Below, in pieces: positions 1-6,084 of a stretch of 14,588 bases of DNA (its first letter is position 1; every line of letters starts with the position of its first letter). This DNA is from an uncultured Bacilli bacterium (lineage in GTDB: Bacteria; Bacillota_I; Bacilli_A; RF39; UBA660). Made by a program: the position numbers and the translations under genes. The DNA lies in contig CANRMZ010000012.1 of the NCBI GenBank assembly GCA_947631885.1, forward strand, positions 1 to 14,588. Direction: 5' to 3'. The notes below the pieces were generated by a model. That model saw only the letters and a program-made list of their open reading frames with translations, had not been told where the DNA came from and made no database searches.

Positions 1-2
1 AT

Positions 3-83
3 ACAGAAGAACAGTACGCGTTAGCAACTAGAGCAGAAGCAATTAGAATGAGAGATGAATTAAATCAAGCTATTCATAATTAA
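3..83 (+). CDS. 3' end of an unidentified protein gene (partial)
   Basis: This is an open frame from the window edge to a TAA at 81-83, encoding the last 26 residues of a protein whose start lies upstream. The tail is helical and charged, rich in Glu, Ala and Arg, and ends in QAIHN. I do not recognise the family from so short a piece. A strong AGGAGG ribosome binding site for the next small gene starts 15 bases after the stop, so the two are probably co-transcribed. The other two forward frames hit stops within the first 30 bases, which supports this frame. Confidence 0.55.
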   Translation, partial: TEEQYALATRAEAIRMRDELNQAIHN

Positions 84-110
84 TAAATATAAATAATAGG
101 AGGAAAGTTT

Positions 111-268
111 ATGTCACAACTATTACTAGCAGAATTATTAAAAAAGGAACAATGGCTGCTAATGAAGTAGCTAATGAAACTTTAAAAGAAGTTAAAGCAG
201 CTATAGGTATTGATTATCTTGAAAACGATAACTTCTTAAATGAGATAAAAGGAAAGTTTAATAACTAG
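111..268 (+). CDS. Small protein gene split by a -1 frame change (programmed frameshift or A-run indel)
   Basis: An ATG at 111 follows a near-perfect AGGAGG (98-103). The zero frame reads MSQLLLAELLKK and then stops at TAG 168-170, giving only 19 residues. The -1 frame, entered at the A-run 140-145, reads through GTM-AANEVANETLKEVKAAIG to the TAG at 266-268, giving a 52-residue protein that looks continuous. The change falls on A-AAA-AAG in the zero-frame phase required for -1 slippage. Alternatives are a lost A in the run (real pseudogene or sequence error), or independent starting of the second part at ATG 152, which has AAGGA only 3 bases upstream. The TAG overlaps the GTG of the next gene (TAGTG), suggesting translational coupling. 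The family is not recognised. Confidence 0.55.
140..173 (+). promoter_or_regulatory. Candidate -1 frameshift signal: slippery heptamer plus stem-loop
   Basis: The heptamer A-AAA-AAG at 140-146 is in the correct codon phase relative to the ATG at 111. After a 6-base spacer comes a possible stem: 153-159 (TGGCTGC) pairs with 167-173 (GTAGCTA), with two G-T wobbles and a 7-base loop. The layout matches bacterial frameshift cassettes such as that of dnaX, but the stem is weak, so this remains a candidate. Confidence 0.35.
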
Positions 269-1071
269 TGAAAAAGAAAAATATTATAATAATTATTGTT
301 AGTGTTGTAATTATCTTAATAGCTATATTGGCTAGCTATAAAGTATACAATTTTCAAAAGTTTAGTTTTGATAACTATCGTTATGAAAATCTAAAAGAGT
401 TTATTAAAAAGTTTAATGTTAAAGAAACTATAGAATTTAAAAATGCTAAACTCGAGGATGATTATTTAGAATTTGAAAATATAAAAATAAAGAATCATTA
501 TCATGATTATACCGAGGCTGAAGCGGAAAAGTTTGACTCTTTTAAATCTGGTGGCTCTTTTGAAAAGAAAATAGATGATAAAGTTGTATCAAAATTTACT
601 TTTGGTATTGAAACATATACTATCAAAGGTTTAATGTCATATATGAAAGCCTTTAGTATTGATAGAACCGATAAAGATAATATTAAAAGAACGGATGCTG
701 TAGATATAGATAACTTATTTAATAAAAATGGTATCAAAGATGATTATGATTTAATAAAGTATGGCTATCAGCATAAAGATGATAAGTTAAATATCTTATT
801 AGATAGTGTTAAAAAAAGAAAACAAATAACTTATTTATACGCTAATCTAAATATGTTTCTAAATAGTGAAGATGATATATATCTTATCAATGGTGATTTG
901 AAAGGATATATGACAGTAACTAAAACTGGAACTGATAACAAAACAATCAAAGTTATTGTAAGGTTAATTAAAGATGATATGAATGCTTACTACTTTGCTT
1001 GGAATTATGATGAAGGTATTTATACTTTAGATGATATTAAAAGCTTTTTAAACAGTATTGAGATAGGTTAG
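268..1071 (+). CDS. Membrane-anchored protein of unknown function
   Basis: This encodes 267 residues. After MKKKN comes one hydrophobic helix (about residues 5-24, Ile/Val-rich), then a hydrophilic domain rich in Lys, Asp, Tyr and Asn. It has no lipobox and no clear signal-peptidase site, so a membrane-anchored protein with an extracytoplasmic domain is most likely. The start is GTG at 268, overlapping the preceding TAG by one base, with GGAAAG at 251-256 as a plausible ribosome binding site. This suggests it is translated by coupling to the small gene upstream. The TAG stop lies inside the stem of a terminator, so this is the last gene of its operon. I recognise no catalytic motif or family. 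Confidence 0.8.
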   Translation: MKKKNIIIIIVSVVIILIAILASYKVYNFQKFSFDNYRYENLKEFIKKFNVKETIEFKNAKLEDDYLEFENIKIKNHYHDYTEAEAEKFDSFKSGGSFEKKIDDKVVSKFTFGIETYTIKGLMSYMKAFSIDRTDKDNIKRTDAVDIDNLFNKNGIKDDYDLIKYGYQHKDDKLNILLDSVKKRKQITYLYANLNMFLNSEDDIYLINGDLKGYMTVTKTGTDNKTIKVIVRLIKDDMNAYYFAWNYDEGIYTLDDIKSFLNSIEIG

Positions 1072-1089
1072 AAATAACTTATCTTTTTT
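1061..1089 (+). terminator. Rho-independent terminator overlapping the stop codon
   Basis: A 10-bp stem (1061-1070 with 1075-1084, one G-T pair) closes a GAAA tetraloop and is followed by a T-run at 1085-1089. The TAG stop of the membrane-anchored protein gene (1069-1071) is part of the stem and loop. Confidence 0.85.
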
Positions 1090-1099
1090 ATATTAATAA

Positions 1100-1126
1100 T
1101 TGAACGTAATTTAAAAATGTGATACT
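1100..1126 (+). promoter_or_regulatory. Candidate promoter for the GH31 gene
   Basis: TTGAAC (1100-1105) lies 15 bases upstream of GATACT (1121-1126), which is preceded by TGT and so forms an extended -10. It sits between the upstream terminator and the GH31 ribosome binding site. The spacer is short and the -10 imperfect. Confidence 0.45.
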
Positions 1127-1154
1127 ATTATTAATAATAAGAAAGGGTTGCACA

Positions 1155-3575
1155 ATGGCCAGTTTTGGAAAACATTTTGTGGTGGACGAAAAAAATTGTC
1201 TTAGTCAAGATGCTGCCATTAAAAGGGGAACTTTTTATAGAATTACAGTTTTAACTGATCGACTTGTGAGACTAGAGTATTCCAAAGGTGGTAACTTCAA
1301 TGACAGGCCTACCGATTTAGTAGTAAATCGGAATTTTGATGTGCCAAAATTTAAGATTGAAGAAGATGAGCGATATTTAGTTATTACTACAAAGTATTTT
1401 GTCTTGCAATATTTAAAAGAAAAGCCTTTCAAGGGGCCTAATTTTGCTCCTGATTCTAATTTAAAAGTTAAATTATTAAATACTGATAAAGTTTGGTATT
1501 ATGACCATCCTGAAGCCCGTAACTTTAAAGGTTCTGCCTTTAGTTTAGATGATTATAAAGGTGGTATGAAAAAACTAGATAAAGGATTATATTCTACCGA
1601 TGGTTTTGTTGCTATTGAAGATTCTTGTCCTTTGATAATTAATGAACAAGGCGTTGTTGTCTCAGAAGTTAATGATAATGTTGATATATATCTATTTATG
1701 TATAAAAGAGACTTTGGTTTATGTTTAAAAGACTATTTTAATTTAACTGGTAAGCCATCATTAATACCAAGATATGCTTTAGGAATATGGTGGTTTAGAG
1801 ATCGGATATATTCCAGTGACGATACCAGAAAACTAGTTAATAAATTTAGAGTAAATGATATACCAATTAATGTTCTTCTTTTAGGAGAGTTCTGGCATAC
1901 CAAAGATCCCCAAAATATCAACTTAAGAAAAACAGGATATACCTTTAATAGAGAGTTATTTCCAAATCCTCCAGAGTTTGTTAAAACAATGCATGAGATG
2001 GGGGTTAGGGTAGGAATTAACATTGATCCTGATGAAGGTATAAGACCTGATGAGCCAGCTTTTCAAGGCTATGCTAAAGAGCTTGGAGGTATGCCTCAGG
2101 AAACGATACCATTCAATGCTTTTGATAAAATGTTCATGCTCGTTTATTTTGAATATATTATCAATCCTTTAGTAGAATGTAATATAGACTTCTTTTGGAT
2201 AGATTATAAAAAAGATGTTAGAAATTTAAGAGCATTAGTTAATTATCATATAAGAGATTTTAATCGCTCGGAAGAAAAACGACCTATGCTTTTAACGAGA
2301 AATCCTGGGGTAGCAGCCCATCATGATGGGGTTTTATACTCGGGTGAAACCGTTGTAAGCTGGGATACTCTTAAATACTTACCATTTTATAATTCTAATG
2401 CTAGTAATATAGGTCTTTCATGGTGGAGCCATGATGTCGGGGGTTATAAAGATGGTACCGAAGATGAAGAGTTATATGTAAGACATGTCGAACTGGCCAC
2501 ATTTTCACCTATCTTTAGATTTAGTGCCAAAAGAGGTATCTATTATAAAAGAGAGCCTTGGTTATGGGATTATAAAACCTATAACATTGTTAAGAGTTAT
2601 ACACAGCTAAGACTTAGTTTAATACCATATATTTATACGGAGGGCTATACATACTCAACTACGGGAATGCCTTTAGTGCAACCCCTTTACTATTCGTATC
2701 CCGAGTTGTATGATGAGCCTGATTATAAAAATGAATATTTCTTTGGTAGCGAACTATTTATCTGCCCAATTACAACACCCAAAGATCGGGTCATGAACCG
2801 TACTATTCAAAGATTATTTTTGCCTAAAGGAACATGGTATGAGTTCCAAGGTGGTAAAAAATTTGTCGGAGGAAAAAGATATGTTACGTTCTATAACGAT
2901 GAGGATTATCCCGTCTTTGCTAAGGCCGGAGCTATAATACCTCTTGCTAATTTGAACGAAGAGACATATAATTCTTGTGATAGTCCTGATAGAATGGAAA
3001 TCCATATTTTCCCTGGTCGAAGTAATACTTATGTTATGTATGAAGACGATGGTGTTACGAAGATGTATGAAGATGGCTATTATATAAAGACCGCGATAGA
3101 TTATAATTATATGGAGAATAATTATACAGTTATAATCCATCCAATTGATGGTAAGACGAAGATCATTCCTGATCGAAGAGATTATAAGATTATCTTTAGA
3201 AATACCAAGGAAGCGGAAAAAGTGGAAGTTTATATCGATAGTGAAAAAATCACCGATAATGTCTTATATGAAGTTAAAAATAATGACTTTGTAGTTAAGA
3301 TAAATGGTGTTCCAACCACAAGACAACTTACAATAAGCTGTAGTGGTAAAGATATTGAAATCGATGCTGCCAGAATTCTTAATGAAGATATAAACTCAAT
3401 TATTTCTGATTTAAAGATTCCAACTGATGTTAAAGAAAGTTTATCACGGATTTGCTTTAGTGATCTTGATGTTAAAAGAAAAAGAATTGAAATACGTAAA
3501 CTAAGGAAAAAAGGCTTAGGTCAAGTATTTATAAAAATGTTCATGAAGCTATATGATTATATAGCAGAGATTTAG
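1155..3575 (+). CDS. GH31-family alpha-glycosidase, cytoplasmic
   Basis: This encodes 806 residues. The start is ATG 1155, preceded by GAAAGGG at 1141-1147; an in-frame ATG 12 codons earlier lacks a binding site and lies on the candidate -10. An N-terminal beta-sandwich region is followed by the GH31 barrel from about residue 205 (PRYALGIWWF). The nucleophile block is FFWIDYKKD, with D350 as predicted nucleophile. WWSHDVGG (423-430) and SPIFRFSAKRG (about 451-461) are typical GH31 blocks. The loop that normally supplies the Asp acid/base reads YSGETVVSW, placing Glu398 there. A beta domain and a basic helical tail follow. There is no signal peptide, so it should act on imported alpha-linked oligosaccharides; the exact substrate (glucoside, xyloside or other) cannot be read from sequence. 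The next gene starts 17 bases on, in the same operon. Confidence 0.9.
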   Translation: MASFGKHFVVDEKNCLSQDAAIKRGTFYRITVLTDRLVRLEYSKGGNFNDRPTDLVVNRNFDVPKFKIEEDERYLVITTKYFVLQYLKEKPFKGPNFAPDSNLKVKLLNTDKVWYYDHPEARNFKGSAFSLDDYKGGMKKLDKGLYSTDGFVAIEDSCPLIINEQGVVVSEVNDNVDIYLFMYKRDFGLCLKDYFNLTGKPSLIPRYALGIWWFRDRIYSSDDTRKLVNKFRVNDIPINVLLLGEFWHTKDPQNINLRKTGYTFNRELFPNPPEFVKTMHEMGVRVGINIDPDEGIRPDEPAFQGYAKELGGMPQETIPFNAFDKMFMLVYFEYIINPLVECNIDFFWIDYKKDVRNLRALVNYHIRDFNRSEEKRPMLLTRNPGVAAHHDGVLYSGETVVSWDTLKYLPFYNSNASNIGLSWWSHDVGGYKDGTEDEELYVRHVELATFSPIFRFSAKRGIYYKREPWLWDYKTYNIVKSYTQLRLSLIPYIYTEGYTYSTTGMPLVQPLYYSYPELYDEPDYKNEYFFGSELFICPITTPKDRVMNRTIQRLFLPKGTWYEFQGGKKFVGGKRYVTFYNDEDYPVFAKAGAIIPLANLNEETYNSCDSPDRMEIHIFPGRSNTYVMYEDDGVTKMYEDGYYIKTAIDYNYMENNYTVIIHPIDGKTKIIPDRRDYKIIFRNTKEAEKVEVYIDSEKITDNVLYEVKNNDFVVKINGVPTTRQLTISCSGKDIEIDAARILNEDINSIISDLKIPTDVKESLSRICFSDLDVKRKRIEIRKLRKKGLGQVFIKMFMKLYDYIAEI

Positions 3576-3592
3576 AAGGAAGGTAGTATATT

Positions 3593-5488
3593 ATGAATAA
3601 TGAACAAAATCCTAACATTGAAAATACCCCTATAGAAACTAATATGCCGGCAAACAATCCTGCACCAACCCCTCAAAATAATGCTGATGAGGGAATGACT
3701 ACAGCTGTTGTTAATCCAAACTTTATGGAAGAAGTAGAAAACCCAGCACCTCAAGCACCTACACCAGCACAAGCAGCTCCTGTTATGGAAGTTCCTATTG
3801 CTCCTGCTCCTGCACCAGCTCCAGTAGAACCTCCGAAGAAAAAAGGTATGAATAAGGGCGTTTTAATTGCCATCATTGTTATTCTAGTTGTTGTACTAGG
3901 TATAGGTGGCTATGCAGCATATTTATTCTTTGGTGTTAGCCCAAGAAATGCTCATGATAAGATTATTGATGATTTCTTTGCTGATGCTCATGAATTTGCT
4001 GAAAAACTAACAGTATCTACTAATGCTGATGCTAAAACAATGAAATTATCAGCAGATTTAAGCTTTGATACTAACATGGATGAACTTAGCATGTTAAAAG
4101 ATTACTCATTTAAACTAGATGCTGAGGAAGATAAAGAAGATAATTACTTTAATGTAAAATTATCAGCTTTAGAGAAAAATAAATCTTTACTTGAGGGTAG
4201 TGTTTATCTATTAAATAATAAAATGTATCTAGATTCAAAAGATTTATATGATCGAGTAATTGAAGTTGGCGATGCTGAAATTAATATTGATACTGAAGAG
4301 TTAACAGGCCTTCTTGATTTACTAAATAGTGAAAATACTACTCATTTATTAGATACATTACAAAAAGCTCTTAAAGATTCATTTAATAAAGATAAATTCA
4401 CAAGAAAATTAGAAACGGCTAAGATAAATGGCAAGTCTGTTAAAGCTTTTAATAACTCATATGTTATTGATGAAGCTACAGCTTACTCTATGTTAAAAAC
4501 AATGCTTACTACATTTAGAAACGATGAAAAATCATTACAAATAATTACGGATTTTGCAAATGAAGTTTTATCTTCATCTGTAGCTACTACAATTAATTCA
4601 AATTCAACAACTGAAGGTGTAGTACCAAATGAAGTTACTGTAAATGATGTTAAAGAATTATTAGATTCTTTAATTGATGAAGTAAAAGATCCTGAACTAA
4701 CTGGATCAACTGCTAAAGTTTATTTTAACGTTTATACCAGTATGCTTACTAACCAAGTAATTGGTGTTAAATTAATTGTTAAAGATGATGGCCAAACTAT
4801 TAACTTATTAGACTATTACGAAGATGGCGATAATAGTGGTATAAAGATTTCCCTTGATGATAAAGAATCATTTGTATTTGAAGTAAATACTAAAGATACT
4901 AAATCTGATTTTAAGATTACTGTAGATGGTGAAACTATTTTAACGGGTACATTAGTATCCACTGAAACTAAAGCTGAATTAACAGTAACTATCGAAGGTG
5001 AAGTAAGTGATGATATATCAGGTGTTACTTTAGCTATATCTTCTGAAACGGTTGATGACACTGTTAAGATGCAAGTTAAGGTAAGGGTAGAACAAGATGG
5101 TAAGACCAGTGAAATAGCAGTTAAGTTAAATGTTAAAGTTACTTATGATGAAAAGTTAACTAAACCTGATGTATCTAAAGCCATTTCTATTGAAGAAGTA
5201 GATGCGGAAAAACTTTCTGATAATTTAATGGGTGCTTTAGAGAACTCTGATTTATATGATGTTTTAGCTCCATATTTAGAACAACCAGATTATGACACTG
5301 ATTACGATTATGATTCTGATATGGATTATAACGATGACGAAGAAACTCCTTCCGTTGTAGATCCTGTTTATTCTGAACATTGTGATGAAGCAATTAATTG
5401 TGATTGTCTAGGTGATGCATGCTATTGTGAATATAAAGTAAATGGTTGGAAGACTCAATCAATAGTATGTCCTAACCCAAATATTTAG
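3593..5488 (+). CDS. Single-pass membrane surface protein with six-Cys C-terminal tail, unknown function
   Basis: This encodes 631 residues, starting at ATG 3593 after AAGGAAGG. Residues 1-82 are low-complexity and rich in Asn, Pro and Ala (APAPAPAP near 70-77). PKKKGMNKG then leads into one transmembrane helix (about 89-113). The large remainder is Asp/Lys/Thr-rich with regular beta-like repeats and is probably outside the cell. It ends in an acidic Tyr/Asp stretch (566-584) and six cysteines at 597, 603, 605, 610, 612 and 626. A cytoplasmic N-terminus follows from the positive residues before the helix. The Cys tail could form disulfides or bind metal; this is inference. No sorting signal or enzymatic motif was seen. 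It sits 17 bases behind the GH31 gene, so co-transcription is likely, but a functional link is not shown. Confidence 0.85.
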   Translation: MNNEQNPNIENTPIETNMPANNPAPTPQNNADEGMTTAVVNPNFMEEVENPAPQAPTPAQAAPVMEVPIAPAPAPAPVEPPKKKGMNKGVLIAIIVILVVVLGIGGYAAYLFFGVSPRNAHDKIIDDFFADAHEFAEKLTVSTNADAKTMKLSADLSFDTNMDELSMLKDYSFKLDAEEDKEDNYFNVKLSALEKNKSLLEGSVYLLNNKMYLDSKDLYDRVIEVGDAEINIDTEELTGLLDLLNSENTTHLLDTLQKALKDSFNKDKFTRKLETAKINGKSVKAFNNSYVIDEATAYSMLKTMLTTFRNDEKSLQIITDFANEVLSSSVATTINSNSTTEGVVPNEVTVNDVKELLDSLIDEVKDPELTGSTAKVYFNVYTSMLTNQVIGVKLIVKDDGQTINLLDYYEDGDNSGIKISLDDKESFVFEVNTKDTKSDFKITVDGETILTGTLVSTETKAELTVTIEGEVSDDISGVTLAISSETVDDTVKMQVKVRVEQDGKTSEIAVKLNVKVTYDEKLTKPDVSKAISIEEVDAEKLSDNLMGALENSDLYDVLAPYLEQPDYDTDYDYDSDMDYNDDEETPSVVDPVYSEHCDEAINCDCLGDACYCEYKVNGWKTQSIVCPNPNI

Positions 5489-5517
5489 TTGTTTTTAAAA
5501 AAAGTTTGTTGTATAAT
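5489..5517 (+). promoter_or_regulatory. Promoter of the T-box/leuS operon
   Basis: TTGTTT (5489-5494) and a perfect TATAAT (5512-5517) are separated by 17 bases, directly after the stop of the surface-protein gene and upstream of the T-box leader. No terminator was found between that gene and this promoter. Confidence 0.7.
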
Positions 5518-5523
5518 CTTGCT

Positions 5524-5708
5524 TAAGCAGATGAAGAAAGAGTATTAGAAAATCTGGTGTTTATAAGAGAATTAACGGTTGGTGAAAGTTAATAATACCT
5601 ATTTTTGAACTTGCTTTTGGATGTGTTGGGGTAGTTCCCTTATCAATTTAAAGTTATAAATAAAGGTGGTACCGCGATTAAATCGCCCTTTGGTGCTACC
5701 TTTTTTTT
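5524..5708 (+). promoter_or_regulatory. T-box leader, leucine type (CUU specifier)
   Basis: This is a tRNA-sensing leader. The AGTA box at 5541-5544 and the AAGAGAA-type motif near 5564-5571 belong to stem I. The likely specifier is CTT (Leu) at 5610-5612 in the context GAA-CTT-GC. The canonical T-box AAAGGTGGTACCGCG is at 5662-5676; its TGGT (5667-5670) is what would pair with a tRNA acceptor end having A as discriminator, as tRNA-Leu has. A terminator with a T-run follows. Uncharged tRNA-Leu should stabilise the antiterminator and switch on the downstream membrane-protein gene and leuS. Class and amino acid agree with the downstream gene; the specifier was assigned by motif, not by folding. 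Confidence 0.93.
5665..5708 (+). terminator. T-box regulatory terminator
   Basis: GGTGGTACC (5665-5673) pairs with GGTGCTACC (5692-5700) through nine pairs, two of them G-T. Inside lies a GCGAT/ATCGC hairpin, and eight T residues follow at 5701-5708. The 5' arm is the T-box sequence itself, so antiterminator and terminator exclude each other. The ribosome binding site of the next gene begins immediately after the T-run. Confidence 0.9.
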
Positions 5709-5718
5709 GGAGGTAATT

Positions 5719-6084
5719 ATGGATAAGCAAATGATGATTAATCTAATAGTTTCCCTCGTGGCATTTGTCATCGTCTTTTTATTCTTTTATATTAGAGATA
5801 TAAGAAGGCTTAAATCTAAAAAGAAAAAAACTATGATAACCGAAGTAAAGTATCTAATGCTGCGTAACAATATTAAAGAAGAATATTTATTAAATAAGGG
5901 ATTCTTTGCTTTAACAGCATTCATTAATGCTTTTATTATATCTTTTGTTTTCTTCATTATTGAGCTTTTACACTGGCATATAGTATTAAGATTAATGGTA
6001 GGTTTTGTTTTAACAATAGCCCTTATATATAGTATCTATGGGATACTTGGAAATATATTGGAAAAGAGGAGTAATAGAAAATGA
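5719..6084 (+). CDS. Small three-helix membrane protein of unknown function, under T-box control
   Basis: This encodes 121 residues, starting at ATG 5719 with GGAGG at 5709-5713; an in-frame TTG at 5707 would lie in the terminator T-run and is rejected. Predicted helices are about residues 7-25, 62-83 and 87-110, with a strongly basic loop RRLKSKKKK (29-37) between the first two and a basic C-terminus. The gene is the first after the leucine T-box and its TGA overlaps the leuS ATG (ATGA, 6081-6084), so translation of the two is probably coupled and both respond to tRNA-Leu charging. I do not recognise the family. It has no transporter signature, and three helices is few for a leucine permease. 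A role near the membrane linked to leucine supply is inference from position only. Confidence 0.85.
   Translation: MDKQMMINLIVSLVAFVIVFLFFYIRDIRRLKSKKKKTMITEVKYLMLRNNIKEEYLLNKGFFALTAFINAFIISFVFFIIELLHWHIVLRLMVGFVLTIALIYSIYGILGNILEKRSNRK

Noticed and set aside
507..737. Minus-strand open frame of 76 codons inside the membrane-anchored protein gene
   Set aside because: It lies within a well-supported plus-strand gene, has no binding site of note and a low-complexity product; it is a shadow frame.
2814..3140. Minus-strand open frame of 108 codons inside the GH31 gene
   Set aside because: The product is Ile-rich without domain features and fully antisense to a conserved enzyme; the frame is open by AT-rich codon use.
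5489..5508. Terminator between the surface-protein gene and the T-box (T-run next to an A-run)
   Set aside because: TTTTT-AAAAAAA has no loop or G/C pairs; it is the spacer of the promoter at 5489-5517.
6082..6084. Mollicute genetic code with TGA as tryptophan
   Set aside because: Trp is TGG throughout and TGA ends the small membrane-protein gene exactly at the leuS overlap.
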